NCBI GenBank assembly: GCA_913030825.1
Contig: CAJWCU010000013.1
Span: 1-64,000, forward strand
Length of the DNA: 64,000 nt
Source: an uncultured Rhodospirillaceae bacterium
GTDB taxonomy: Bacteria > Pseudomonadota > Alphaproteobacteria > Rhodospirillales > Casp-alpha2
Direction of reading: 5' to 3'
The notes beneath the pieces were generated by a model, which did not search any database, was not told where the DNA came from, and saw nothing but the letters and a program-made list of their open reading frames with translations. Positions 6,991-16,725 of this stretch are shown here, piece after piece (the first letter of the stretch is position 1; each line of letters starts with the position of its first letter). The position numbers and the translations under genes are program-made.

Positions 6991-9900
6991 TTAGTGCGCT
7001 CCCCCGCCCGGCTTCTTATGGAAGTCCGCGCCGTAGCGCAGGATGTCCGGCCGCTTGCGCATACCTTCGGGCGGCGTCAGCGGGGCCGGCTTGGGCCAGG
7101 TCTCGCCCGCCTCTTCCGGCTTGGCCTTCTCGATCTTGACGCGCAGGTCGTACCAGGCCGCCTGCCCGGTGATCGGGTCCGAATTGGAATAGCGGTAACC
7201 GTTCCGTTCCGGCAGCAGTTCGGAAATGATGTGGTTCAGAAGGAAGCCCTTGGTCGCCTCGCCGGCGTCCTTGTCCAGGTTCCAGGCCCCGGCCCGCTTG
7301 CCGATGGCGTTCCAGGTCCAGACGGTATGTTTGTTGACGCCGTCCATCAGCGCAACCTGTGCCTTGACCCTGCCGTGGTGGCTTTCGATCCAGACCCAAT
7401 CGCCGTCCTCGATGCCCTTCTGCTGGGCAACCTCCATGCCGACGTAGAGCTTGTTCGATCCGGTGATCTGGCGCAGCCAGGCGTTTTGCGAGCCCCAGGA
7501 ATGGTACATCTGCATGGGCCGCTGGCTGAGCGCGTGGAGCGGGAAATCCTCCGTGTCGACCATCGTGCCTTCGAACGGCGGATACCAGATCGGGATCGGG
7601 TCGAAATAGGCTTCGATGCGGGCCCGGTCTTTCTCCGGCGGCTGGATCTCGCCATGGCCGCGGGCGGCCAGACGGAACTTCTGCAGCGGCTCGGAATACA
7701 GGTGAAACACGACCTGATTGGCATGGCCCATGAAGCCCGCCTCGACCGCCCATTCCAGGTAAGCCTTGTTGGCGAACTTGAAGTAATGGGCCTCTTCCGG
7801 GATTTCGTGGGTGAAGAAGCAGCCGTTCTCGATATAGCGGTCCAACTGGTCCGGGTTGGGCTCGCCCTTGCAGGCCTTGTCGCCGTTCTCGCCGCGCCAA
7901 CCGATCAGCGGCCCGACTCCGGGAGCCCGTTCGTGATTGACGATGTAGTCGGCATAGCCGCCCGGGAACTTGGCCGTGCCGTCCGTATTGGTCATGCCCG
8001 GCAGGCCCAGACGCGCGCCCAGGTCGAGCAGCACCGTCTGGAACGGCCGCACATCGCGGTCGGGCTCGATCACCGGCTGGCGAATGGCGTCCTGCGCCGC
8101 CTCGGCGCTACTGATCGGACGGTCCAACAGGGAGATGCAATCCCAGCGCTCAAGATAGGTCGTATCGGGCAGGATCAAATCGGCATAGGGCACCATTTCC
8201 GAGAAATAGGCGTCGGAATAGATGATGCGGGGAATCTTGTATTCGCCGGTCTCTTCGTCCTGGGCGGTCAACATGTCCATCACGCCGGACGAGTTCATGG
8301 TCGAATTCCAGCTCATGTTCGCCATGAACATGAATAGCGTGTCGACCGGATACGGATCGCCCATGGCGGCATTGGTGATGACCATGTGCATCATGCCGTG
8401 GACGGAGACCGGATATTCCCAGGAAAACGCCTTGTCGATGCGCCGGGGCGAGCCGTCTTCTTCGACGATCAAATCTTCCGGACCCGTGGGGAAGCCGAGG
8501 GGCGGTCCGGGTAGCGGCGTCGAGGGTGCCACTTCGCCCGGCTTGCCGGCGGCTTTCAAGGGCGGCGGGCACGGCTTGGGGAACGGCGGCTTGTAGCGGA
8601 AACCGCCCGGACAATCGACGGTGCCCAGGATCATCTGCAGCACATGCAGCGCCCGGCAGGTGTGGAAACCGTTGGAATGGGCCGAGATACCGCGCATGGC
8701 GTGGAAGCTGACCGGACGGCCGATCATCTTGTCGTGCTTGCGCCCTGCCCAGTCGGTCCAGGGCTGATCGATCTCGATGGTTTCTTCGAAGGCGACCTGG
8801 GCCAACTCGGCTGCGATGCGGCGGATCGTCGCGGCATCGATGCCGGTTTCCTCGGCCACGGCCTCGGGGGCGTATTTCTGATCGAGATAGCGCTCGGCCA
8901 TGATCTGGAACGCTGGAACGGCCGTGCGTCCGTCGGCCAGTTTGGCCTCGGCGACCAGGGCCGGTTTGGTGTCGATGGAATCGGCGTCGGCAAGGGCTTT
9001 CTTTTCGACGTCCCAGGCCAAGGTATTGCCGTCGGCGTCGCGCGCGAACAGGCCGTCGTCGGCCGCACCCGGATCGCGGATCACCAGCCAATGGGCGTTG
9101 GAATAGCGGGCCAGGTACTCGTCGTCGATCTTGCCCGCCTTCAGCAATTCGTGGATCAGCGACATGATGAACAGGCCGTCCGTGCCGGGGCGGATACCGA
9201 CCCATTCGTCGGCGATCGCCGAGTAACCGGACCGCACCGGGTTCACGGAAACGAACTTCGCGCCGCGCGTCTTGATCTTGCCGAGGCCGATCTTGATCGG
9301 GTTCGAATCATGGTCTTCGGCGACGCCGAACATCATGAAGTATTTGGTCTTGTCCCAATCGGGCTCGCCGAATTCCCAGAAGCTGCCGCCGATGGTGTAC
9401 AGCCCCGCCGCCGCCATGTTGACGGAACAGAACCCACCGTGCGCGGCGAAGTTGGGCGTGCCGAATTGCGACGCCCACCAGCCGGTCAGGGCCTGGCTCT
9501 GGTCGCGGCCGGTGAAGAAGGCGAGCTTGCGGGGGTCGGTGGCGCGGATGCGCGAGAGCCAGTCGGTCGCCGTTTCCAGCGCCTCTTCCCATTCGATTTC
9601 CTCGAACTCGCCCGAGCCGCGCGGCCCGACACGCTTCAGCGGCTTGGTCAGCTTGGCCGGCGAATTCTGGGTCATGATCCCGGCCGAGCCCTTGGCGCAG
9701 AGCACACCCTTGTTAACGGGGTGGTCCGGGTTGCCCTGGATATACCGGATCTCGCCGTCCTTCAGGTGAACCTTGATGCCGCAGCGGCAGGCGCACATGT
9801 AACACGTGGTGCACTTGACCTCGTCCGCGACCTCCGGCGAGGTATCGACTTGGCTTTCCGTGTGCCCATTGGAGGATTTGATTTGATTGTCTGCCGCCAT
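6991..9900 (-). CDS. soeA: SoeA-like molybdopterin oxidoreductase, cytoplasmic
   Basis: A 969-residue catalytic subunit of the DMSO-reductase superfamily. Residues 30-40 carry CTTCYMCACRC, with a later GVLCAKG, which bind the N-terminal [4Fe-4S] cluster; the molybdopterin-binding domains follow, and a C-terminal MopB-CT barrel includes PMQMYHSWGSQNAWLR. There is no twin-arginine signal, so the enzyme should face the cytoplasm. That trait, the length and the A-B-C order match quinone-linked sulfite dehydrogenase SoeABC, which oxidises sulfite to sulfate. An ATG at 9900 was chosen; another at 9909 adds three residues, and longer extensions lack family resemblance. It is divergent from cysD-cysNC. 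Alternatives are other cytoplasmic Dms-like oxidoreductases (polysulfide, tetrathionate). Confidence 0.78.
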   Translation of the reverse strand: MAADNQIKSSNGHTESQVDTSPEVADEVKCTTCYMCACRCGIKVHLKDGEIRYIQGNPDHPVNKGVLCAKGSAGIMTQNSPAKLTKPLKRVGPRGSGEFEEIEWEEALETATDWLSRIRATDPRKLAFFTGRDQSQALTGWWASQFGTPNFAAHGGFCSVNMAAAGLYTIGGSFWEFGEPDWDKTKYFMMFGVAEDHDSNPIKIGLGKIKTRGAKFVSVNPVRSGYSAIADEWVGIRPGTDGLFIMSLIHELLKAGKIDDEYLARYSNAHWLVIRDPGAADDGLFARDADGNTLAWDVEKKALADADSIDTKPALVAEAKLADGRTAVPAFQIMAERYLDQKYAPEAVAEETGIDAATIRRIAAELAQVAFEETIEIDQPWTDWAGRKHDKMIGRPVSFHAMRGISAHSNGFHTCRALHVLQMILGTVDCPGGFRYKPPFPKPCPPPLKAAGKPGEVAPSTPLPGPPLGFPTGPEDLIVEEDGSPRRIDKAFSWEYPVSVHGMMHMVITNAAMGDPYPVDTLFMFMANMSWNSTMNSSGVMDMLTAQDEETGEYKIPRIIYSDAYFSEMVPYADLILPDTTYLERWDCISLLDRPISSAEAAQDAIRQPVIEPDRDVRPFQTVLLDLGARLGLPGMTNTDGTAKFPGGYADYIVNHERAPGVGPLIGWRGENGDKACKGEPNPDQLDRYIENGCFFTHEIPEEAHYFKFANKAYLEWAVEAGFMGHANQVVFHLYSEPLQKFRLAARGHGEIQPPEKDRARIEAYFDPIPIWYPPFEGTMVDTEDFPLHALSQRPMQMYHSWGSQNAWLRQITGSNKLYVGMEVAQQKGIEDGDWVWIESHHGRVKAQVALMDGVNKHTVWTWNAIGKRAGAWNLDKDAGEATKGFLLNHIISELLPERNGYRYSNSDPITGQAAWYDLRVKIEKAKPEEAGETWPKPAPLTPPEGMRKRPDILRYGADFHKKPGGGAH

Positions 9901-10195
9901 TGATTTCATCCCATTGGAGGCCCGTGGAGCCTCATCGTTTTTTCTGGCGTGATTGCTAGCGGTCCACCCTCGGGCTGTCAATCTGCCCGCGAACGCCGCG
10001 CCCCCATCATTTGTCCAGAATTGCATAATACGCGGTGCGAAGACACCAAGGACTGGCCAACCGAGCGAATTAGGTGGGGCCAAGAGCCAGCCGAACCTCG
10101 ATTTCCAGGACGCAGACCTGTTCCCGAACCCATGTTTTTGAGCTACAAGGCCGACTCATCGCCCTTCCTTGCGCTTGGAGTCGGTTGGCAATCCC
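9901..10195. other. Divergent control region between soeABC and cysDNC
   Basis: This ~295-bp gap must carry promoters for both directions. A TATTAT-like -10 element on the minus strand near 10022-10030 is visible, but I could not pair it with a convincing -35. No operator palindrome or RNA gene stands out. Confidence 0.4.
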
Positions 10196-10990
10196 ATGAA
10201 CGATCTGGACCAACTCGAAAGCGAAAGCATCTCGATCCTGCGCGAGGCCCATCATGCCTTTGCGCGTCTCGGCATGTTGTGGTCGTTAGGCAAAGATTCG
10301 AACGTCATGGTGTGGCTCGCCAAAAAGGCGTTCTTCGGCCACGTCCCCTTCCCCCTGATCCATGTCGATACGGGGAACAAGTTCCCGGAAATGTACGAAT
10401 TCCGCGACCGCTACGCCGTCGAATGGGGGGTCGAGTTGATCGTCGGCGCCTGCCCGCCACTTGAGGAGGTGGATACCGCCCTGCCGCCGGCAACCCGCCG
10501 CGCCGCGCGCAAGACCAAAGGTCTGAGAGAGTTGCTCGAACGAGAGAAGTTCGACGGCATCTGCGCCGGGATTCGACGCGACGAAGAAGGAACCCGCGCC
10601 AAGGAACGTGTGTTCAGCCCGCGAAACCTGGACGCGGGATGGGACGTGCGCGATCAGCCGCCGGAGCTTTGGGGCCTTTACAACACAGACTTCCCGCCGG
10701 GCACTCATGTCCGGGTCCATCCGATCCTGCATTGGTCGGAGATCGACATCTGGCGGTATATCGAGCGCGAGAGCATTCCCGTGGTCGATCTGTATTTCAC
10801 CAAGGACGGCAAACGATATCGGTCTCTCGGCGACCAGGACATTACCCATCCCGTCGCCAGCAACGCCGCAACGGTCGCGGAAATCATCACCGAGCTGGAA
10901 CAGACCGCCGTTGCCGAACGATCGGGCCGCGCCATGGACCACGAGCAAGAAGACTCCTTCGAACGTCTACGGACCGAAGGTTACATGTGA
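10196..10990 (+). CDS. cysD: Sulfate adenylyltransferase subunit 2-like (CysD, variant clade)
   Basis: A 264-residue PP-loop ATP pyrophosphatase. With its CysN partner it makes adenosine 5'-phosphosulfate from ATP and sulfate. The N-terminal SLGKDSNVM is the PP-loop, followed by [16 protein letters not shown] and, further on, [14 protein letters not shown], all CysD-like landmarks. The ATG at 10196 is preferred because [11 protein letters not shown] aligns with normal CysD N-termini; a TTG at 10169 would add nine residues. The stop overlaps the start of cysNC by one base. The sequence reads like the less common branch (SLGKDSNVM rather than SIGKDSSVM) and travels with an equally unusual CysN. 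Confidence 0.85.
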   Translation: MNDLDQLESESISILREAHHAFARLGMLWSLGKDSNVMVWLAKKAFFGHVPFPLIHVDTGNKFPEMYEFRDRYAVEWGVELIVGACPPLEEVDTALPPATRRAARKTKGLRELLEREKFDGICAGIRRDEEGTRAKERVFSPRNLDAGWDVRDQPPELWGLYNTDFPPGTHVRVHPILHWSEIDIWRYIERESIPVVDLYFTKDGKRYRSLGDQDITHPVASNAATVAEIITELEQTAVAERSGRAMDHEQEDSFERLRTEGYM

Positions 10991-12903
10991 TGACCCCAGG
11001 CGACGGAATCACGTCCAATCCGATCGTCAAGGTCGTCTTCGCCGGCCATGTTGATCACGGGAAGTCGACACTCCTGGGACACTTGCTGGCCGATCTCGGC
11101 GCTCTTCCCGACGGCAAGATGGAGATGATCTCCGAAACCTGCAAACGCCGGGGCGTGACCTTCGAGTGGGCTTTTTTGCTGGATGCGCTGAAGGCTGAAA
11201 GAGACCAAGGCATCACCATCGATTCGACCCAGGTCCAAGCCGCCACGGCCGACCGCCGTTTCATCTTCATCGACGTACCGGGCCATCAAGAATTCATCAA
11301 GAACATGGTCACCGGCGCCGCCCAGGCGGACGCAGCCGTGCTGTTGATCGATGCCAAGGAAGGCATTCAGGACGAAACGCGCCGTCATGCCTTTCTGCTG
11401 GGTATTCTGGGTATCCGCGACATCATCATCGCCGTCACCAAGATGGACTTGGTCGATTTTGACCAGGCACGCTTCGATGCTTTGGCCCAGGACGCATCGG
11501 TCTATCTGGGCTCGCTCGGCTTCGACTTGGAAAATATCCAGGCGATCCCCATTGCGGCCCGTGACGGTCAGAATATTCTCGGCCCCGGCGACGCGATGCC
11601 TTGGTATTCGGGACCGTCCCTGATCAATTGCCTGAACCGCCTGACCCCCGGCGCCGGCACGGCATGGAATTCGGACGCGCCGCTGCGTTTCATCGTCCAA
11701 GGCGTCTACAAGTTCGATGAACGGCGCATTCTTGCCGGGCGCGTGTTGTCCGGACAACTGCGCGTCGGCGATGAGTTGCGGTTCTCGCCGGGAAACCGGC
11801 TCGGCTTGGTCGAAAGCATCGAGACCTGGCCCAAGCCCGCCGCCCCGGATCAAGCACCGCAGCGGGCCGTGGCGGGACAGTCAATCGGCATCACCTTGAA
11901 CCAGCAATCGTTCATCGAACGTGGCGCTGTAGGCAGCCATTCAAATGATCAACCCAATCTAGTCAGTGCCTTTCGCGGACGCATCGTCTGGTTTGCGAAT
12001 GCCCCCTTGACCCCCGGCAAGCGCTACAAAATGAAAGTGAACGCTGGCGAATACGTCTGTTTCGCCGAAGAAATCGAACACGTTCTAGATACCGGAGACC
12101 TGTCGAAATCAGCCGCCGGCACCGTCGCCCGCAATCAGATCGCCGACGTCGTCTTCCGTACCCGCGGTCAATTGGCCGTCGATGACCAGGCAGATTTACG
12201 CGGAACCGGCAGGTTTGCCTTGGTCGACGGCCACCGCATCGTCGGCTGCGGGTTGATCGATCTCGAAGGCTTCGCCGATGAAAGCCGCAAGGATACCCCC
12301 AAATCCGCGAACATCCTGCAGGTCGAACATCGTGTGGACCCGACCGAACGTTGGCATGCCAACGGCCATGCCAGTGGCATCCTCTGGTTCACGGGCCTTT
12401 CCGGTTCCGGAAAATCGACCCTCGCCCTGGCTTTGGAGGAAGAACTCTTTCGCCGCGGCATTCAGGCCTTCGTTTTGGACGGCGACAATGTGCGCCATGG
12501 GCTTTGCGCCGATCTCGGGTTCTCACCGGAAGACCGCCAGGAAAATATCCGCCGGGTCGGCGAGTTGGCTCAGATACTTGCCCAGGCCGGGTTCATTGTT
12601 CTGACCGCCTTCATCTCGCCCTACCGGACCGACCGGGACGGCGTCCGCGCACGGGCCGGCGACATGTTCCATGAAATTCATGTCGCGGCTGATCTTGCCG
12701 TCTGCGAGGCACGGGATCCCAAGGGGCTGTACAAGAAAGCACGGGCCGGCGAAATCCCCGATTTTACCGGCGTTTCAGCGCCCTACGAAGCTCCCTACGC
12801 CCCGGAATTGACACTCGACACCGGAGACCTGGACATCGAGCATTGTGTTCATCGATTGGCGGAATACGCGCTTCGCGCGTTCCGACTCCCCAAAGACGAA
12901 TAG
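10990..12903 (+). CDS. cysNC: Fused sulfate adenylyltransferase GTPase and APS kinase (CysNC)
   Basis: A 637-residue fusion. Residues 1-~440 form an EF-Tu-like GTPase with GHVDHGKS at 19-26, DVPGH at 95-99 and TKMD at 150-153, plus translation-factor beta-barrels. Residues ~455-637 are APS kinase, with P-loop GLSGSGKST at 469-477, DGDNVRHGL and [13 protein letters not shown]. The first part drives APS synthesis with CysD by GTP hydrolysis; the second phosphorylates APS to PAPS. Usual CysN proteins have GSVDDGKS in the first motif, whereas this one has the EF-Tu-type GHVDHGKS, marking a divergent clade. The start overlaps the cysD stop (TGATG). PAPS could serve assimilation or sulfation; no reductase or sulfotransferase lies in the window. 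Confidence 0.88.
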   Translation: MTPGDGITSNPIVKVVFAGHVDHGKSTLLGHLLADLGALPDGKMEMISETCKRRGVTFEWAFLLDALKAERDQGITIDSTQVQAATADRRFIFIDVPGHQEFIKNMVTGAAQADAAVLLIDAKEGIQDETRRHAFLLGILGIRDIIIAVTKMDLVDFDQARFDALAQDASVYLGSLGFDLENIQAIPIAARDGQNILGPGDAMPWYSGPSLINCLNRLTPGAGTAWNSDAPLRFIVQGVYKFDERRILAGRVLSGQLRVGDELRFSPGNRLGLVESIETWPKPAAPDQAPQRAVAGQSIGITLNQQSFIERGAVGSHSNDQPNLVSAFRGRIVWFANAPLTPGKRYKMKVNAGEYVCFAEEIEHVLDTGDLSKSAAGTVARNQIADVVFRTRGQLAVDDQADLRGTGRFALVDGHRIVGCGLIDLEGFADESRKDTPKSANILQVEHRVDPTERWHANGHASGILWFTGLSGSGKSTLALALEEELFRRGIQAFVLDGDNVRHGLCADLGFSPEDRQENIRRVGELAQILAQAGFIVLTAFISPYRTDRDGVRARAGDMFHEIHVAADLAVCEARDPKGLYKKARAGEIPDFTGVSAPYEAPYAPELTLDTGDLDIEHCVHRLAEYALRAFRLPKDE

Positions 12904-12931
12904 GCGGCAGGACCACCATCAAACGGACGGA

Positions 12932-14461
12932 TCAGCTGGCGCGTTTGCCGCGCGCGGCCATCTCGGCCAGGAAGCTCTCCGTCGATCCGGCCCTCAGGAA
13001 CGAATAAGCGCATCCGAGCATACGATCCTTCCGCTCGCCCTCTTCGGGACAAGTCTTCTCCGGAATACGCGGATGGCTGTCGGCTTCCGCTTCGTCCTCC
13101 CCGGGAAGCGCCCCGGGCAGATCCCGTTCACGTTGGCTTTCGTCCGTCGCTTCCGGCTGAATGACGATATCGGGATGCACGCCTTCGGCCTGGATCGTGC
13201 GGCCCGACGGGGAATAGTACAGCGCCGTGGTCAGGCGCAGCGCCCCGTCCACCGGTAACGGCATGATCGTCTGAACCGAACCCTTGCCGAACGACCGGGT
13301 ACCCATAATTGTCGCCCGGTGATGATATTGAAGCGCGCTGGCGACAATTTCCGAAGCTGACGCCGAGCCGCCATTGATCAGCACCACGATCGGCAGGTTG
13401 CGCGCCAAGTCACCCGGCCGCGCATCGTATTCTCGTTTGTTGTCAGCCGTGCGGCCGCGCACGGAAACGATGCCGCCCTGGTCGAGAAAGCTGTCGGCCA
13501 GGATCAACGATTGATCCAGCAGGCCGCCGGGGTTGGAGCGCAGATCAAGGACGATGCCGCGTAAATCGGCCTCCGGTTGGGTCCGCAATTCGGCCATGGC
13601 CTTGGCGATCCCGCTTTCGACCCGTTCCGAGAACCGGGTCACGCGGACATAGCCGATGTCGTCGTCGATCCGCCAGCGCACCGACCGGACCTTGATCACG
13701 GCACGCACGATGGTGACATCGAATTCGGGCGCCGCGCCGCGCAGGATGCGCAGAACGATCGGCGTACCGGGCGCGCCCCGCATTTTGGACACTGCCTCGC
13801 TCAGGCTCTTGCCTTTGACCGGATCGCCGTCGACGGCGGTGATCTTGTCGCCGGGCTGCAGGCCCGCGCGTTCGGCCGGCGTATCCTCGATGGGCGAGAC
13901 CACCTTCACCAAGCCCTCGTCCATGGTGACTTCGATGCCCAGGCCGCCGAATTCGCCGCGGGTCGTGATGTAGGTTTCCTCGAACTCGCGCGCGTTCATG
14001 TAATCGGAATGCGGATCGAGGGATTGCAGCATGGAGTCCAACGCCTTCTCGACCAACTCGTTGGGCGCCAGACTGGCCGGTTCGGGCTTGTCCTTTTCGA
14101 CCCCCTTGATGGCGGCGTCGATCAATTCGGCATCCGTGACCGCGCGTACGTAGGATGCGCGCACGCGGCGAAAGGCGAACCGGAAATAATCCAGGCGCTC
14201 TTCCGCGTCCTGCACGCTGACGTAGCGGTCATAGATGGAATTGAAACGATCGAGTTCACGCCGGGTCTCGTCGCTAAGGGCCAGGCTGTCGACCCCCAGG
14301 GCTTCCATGACCCGGGTGACGTTGTTTTCCTGGGCCGAGCAACCGGCGATCGCGGCGGCCAGCGCAATCCCTAAGGCCGCCACACCGCGCCGCGCGATGG
14401 ATGCGCGGCGCGATTTACCGGTTGGCGTGGCTGCCCGTTTGGGTGCGCTCGATGGCAACAT
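12932..14461 (-). CDS. S41 carboxy-terminal processing protease, lipoprotein
   Basis: A 509-residue CtpA/Prc-family serine protease. An N-terminal hydrophobic segment ends in AAAIAGC, with the lipobox cysteine at residue 41, so the protein is probably tethered in the periplasm. A PDZ domain follows (VVSPIEDTPAERAGLQPGD). The catalytic domain has the nucleophile motif GGSASASEIVAS and the general-base lysine in RSFGKGSVQT. Such enzymes trim or degrade periplasmic proteins, often those involved in murein turnover. The ~75-residue C-terminal tail after PDIVIQPE is charged and contains extra cysteines. The ATG overlaps the last base of the preceding DHH gene's stop (TAATG), indicating coupling. 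The convergent cysNC ends 28 nt away. Confidence 0.88.
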   Translation of the reverse strand: MLPSSAPKRAATPTGKSRRASIARRGVAALGIALAAAIAGCSAQENNVTRVMEALGVDSLALSDETRRELDRFNSIYDRYVSVQDAEERLDYFRFAFRRVRASYVRAVTDAELIDAAIKGVEKDKPEPASLAPNELVEKALDSMLQSLDPHSDYMNAREFEETYITTRGEFGGLGIEVTMDEGLVKVVSPIEDTPAERAGLQPGDKITAVDGDPVKGKSLSEAVSKMRGAPGTPIVLRILRGAAPEFDVTIVRAVIKVRSVRWRIDDDIGYVRVTRFSERVESGIAKAMAELRTQPEADLRGIVLDLRSNPGGLLDQSLILADSFLDQGGIVSVRGRTADNKREYDARPGDLARNLPIVVLINGGSASASEIVASALQYHHRATIMGTRSFGKGSVQTIMPLPVDGALRLTTALYYSPSGRTIQAEGVHPDIVIQPEATDESQRERDLPGALPGEDEAEADSHPRIPEKTCPEEGERKDRMLGCAYSFLRAGSTESFLAEMAARGKRAS

Positions 14462-15390
14462 TATCCGTCCGCGTTAATCTGCTCGACCAGTTCCCCCAGA
14501 ACTTTCTCGGCTTCGTCGTTTTCGACCTGACAGGTTCCGGCGTTCAGATGCCCGCCCCCGCCGTATTTCAGCATCAGCTCACCGACGTTGGTGTTCGACG
14601 TGCGATTGAGGATGGACTTACCGGTGGCGAAGACCGTGTTCATCTTCTGCATGCCCCACATCACATGGATCGAGATGTTGGTCTCGGGATAGAGGGCATA
14701 GATCATGAAACGGTTGCCGGCGAAGATCGTTTCTTCCTCGCGCAGGTCCAGAACGACCAGGTTGCCGTGCACCGTGGAACAACGCTTGATCTGTTCGATC
14801 TGCTTTTCCCGGTGTTCGTTGTACAGCTCGACGCGTTCCTTGACGTCGGGCAGTTCCAGAATTTCGGCGATGGAATGGCCCCGGCAATAGTCGATCAGGT
14901 CCATCATCAATTGATAGTTGGAAACCCGGAATTCGCGGAACCGGCCCAGGCCGGTGCGGGCATCCATCAGGAAGTTCATCAGGTCCCACCCCTGCGGGTC
15001 GAGGACTTCGTTCTTGTTGAACTGGGCGGCATCGCCCTTGTCCACCGCTTCCATCATGTCGTCGGCGACGTTGGGGAATCCTTCCTTGCCGCCGTAGTAT
15101 TCATAGACGACGCGGGCCGCCGAGGGCGCATCCGGATTGATGATGTGATTGTCCGGCTTGTCTTCCATGCGCAGCGTCTCGCTGAGATGGTGGTCGAAGG
15201 CCAGATGAATGCCGGGGACGTACGGCAGGTTCGTGGAAATATCGCGCTCCGACACCAGGATGGTGCCGTCTTGCATGTCCTTGGGATGGACGAACTTGAT
15301 ATCGTCGATCATATCAAGTTCCTTCAAAAGGACGGCGCAGACCAGTCCATCGAAGTCACTGCGGGTAATCAGGCGGAACTTGTCACTCAT
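14461..15390 (-). CDS. DHH-family phosphoesterase
   Basis: A 309-residue protein of the DHH/DHHA1 superfamily. Residues 10-16 (RSDFDGL) and the DHH triad at 66-68 form the two-metal site. The C-terminal DHHA1 motif is KYGGGGHLNAG. Relatives include oligoribonucleases, cyclic-dinucleotide phosphodiesterases and exopolyphosphatase-like proteins. The substrate cannot be decided from sequence, and no sensory domain is attached. It is the first gene of a two-gene minus-strand unit with the S41 protease, joined by a one-base stop/start overlap. Confidence 0.82.
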   Translation of the reverse strand: MSDKFRLITRSDFDGLVCAVLLKELDMIDDIKFVHPKDMQDGTILVSERDISTNLPYVPGIHLAFDHHLSETLRMEDKPDNHIINPDAPSAARVVYEYYGGKEGFPNVADDMMEAVDKGDAAQFNKNEVLDPQGWDLMNFLMDARTGLGRFREFRVSNYQLMMDLIDYCRGHSIAEILELPDVKERVELYNEHREKQIEQIKRCSTVHGNLVVLDLREEETIFAGNRFMIYALYPETNISIHVMWGMQKMNTVFATGKSILNRTSNTNVGELMLKYGGGGHLNAGTCQVENDEAEKVLGELVEQINADG

Positions 15391-15515
15391 AACCAGGTCT
15401 TCCCCCGTTTCTGGGCCATTCCGGATCCCCTGTCGAATGGGCGATCCTATATTGATTTGGGCTGACGTCAGGCGGCAGTTTGCCGGGAATCACGGGATTA
15501 TGAAACCCAAATCTC

Positions 15516-16565
15516 TCACCGCCGGGCATGATGCAGACACCATAATGCCGCGGTCAGCAATAGGACCGCACCGGCCTGATGCAACGCCCCCAGGGTTACC
15601 GGCACGACAGTCAGCAAAGTTGCGATGCCAAGGAACGCCTGCATCAACACGGCCGCCGTCAACAGCCCGACGGCCCGTTTAAGGCCCTCCGGCGCGGCGC
15701 TTTGGCGAACCCGGACACCGAAGGCCGCAACCAGACAAACGGTGATCATCGCCAGCACCCGGTGATCGAATTGGACCGTCGCCCGATCTTCGAAGAAATT
15801 CAGGTAGAACGGCCGCAGATCGAAGCCGTCGGCGGGGAACAAAGCCCCGTCCATCAAAGGAAAGGTGTTGTACAGCAACCCGGCATCCAGCCCCGCGACC
15901 AGGGCGCCCGAGAACACGGTCAATGAGATAAAGGCGAGCAATCCCGCCGCCGCTTTGGCAACCGGCACTTGCGCCGCCGGAATGGCCGCCGGGCGTGGCT
16001 GCACGATGCCCCAGGCAACCCAAAGCGCGAACAGATAGATCGCCAGCGCCAGCCCCAGATGCGCCGCCAGGCGGTATTGGCTGACCGACGGCTCGTCGAT
16101 CAGGCCGCTTTTCACCATGTACCAGCCGAGAACGCCCTGAAGCCCGCCCAGCACGAACAACGCCGCGCATTTGACCAACAACATGCCCCGTAGCCGCCCG
16201 ATCGCCAGGAACCAGACGAAAGGCACGAAAAACGCGATCCCGATGATGCGCCCGAACAGCCGGTGCAGGTATTCCAGCCAGAAAATCCCCTGAAAACTCT
16301 CCAGGCTCATGCCGCGGTTGATGTGATGATATTCGGGACTTTGCCGATAGGCGTCGAAAGCCGCCTGCCATTCGGCCTGCCCCATCGGCGGAAGCCAGCC
16401 CGTCACCGGGCGCCAATTGACCATGGACAACCCGGATTCCGTCAGACGCGTCACCCCGCCCAATACGACCATGGCGAAGACCATGGCGCAGATCACGAAC
16501 AGCCAAGCCGCCACCGGATCTGTACCGCCGGTCCGCGCCGCGCCGCCGGTTCGGGTCTCAGTCAT
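15516..16565 (-). CDS. ctaA: Heme A synthase
   Basis: A 349-residue membrane protein of the COX15/CtaA family with about eight helices. It oxidises the C8 methyl of heme O to give heme A for aa3-type cytochrome oxidase. Conserved histidines appear in EYLHRLFGR, LAAHLGLA, FDHRVLA and ALHQAGA, the heme-ligand pairs of this family. VLGGVTRLTESGLSMVNWRP is the typical first-helix signature. The ATG at 16565 was preferred to a TTG five codons earlier. Cytochrome oxidase structural genes are not in the window. The family implies an aerobic respiratory chain with heme A. Confidence 0.93.
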   Translation of the reverse strand: MTETRTGGAARTGGTDPVAAWLFVICAMVFAMVVLGGVTRLTESGLSMVNWRPVTGWLPPMGQAEWQAAFDAYRQSPEYHHINRGMSLESFQGIFWLEYLHRLFGRIIGIAFFVPFVWFLAIGRLRGMLLVKCAALFVLGGLQGVLGWYMVKSGLIDEPSVSQYRLAAHLGLALAIYLFALWVAWGIVQPRPAAIPAAQVPVAKAAAGLLAFISLTVFSGALVAGLDAGLLYNTFPLMDGALFPADGFDLRPFYLNFFEDRATVQFDHRVLAMITVCLVAAFGVRVRQSAAPEGLKRAVGLLTAAVLMQAFLGIATLLTVVPVTLGALHQAGAVLLLTAALWCLHHARR

Positions 16566-16725
16566 GTTGGTCAAAGCCAAGGCTGCGATATCCCGTTTCA
16601 GGTGCCGCTTAATCGGGCGGCCATTGATTCAAAGGTTGTTTTGCTCAAAGCTTGGGGCGAAAAGATGACCCCCGTCGCCCCGCGCCCAGGGGTCATATCC
16701 CAAAACACCGGACGAAGCCAACCAC

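Noticed and set aside
9901-10083. Upstream extension of the SoeA-like gene
   Set aside because: The added N-terminus has no resemblance to molybdoenzymes or to a Tat signal, and a plausible ATG lies at 9900.
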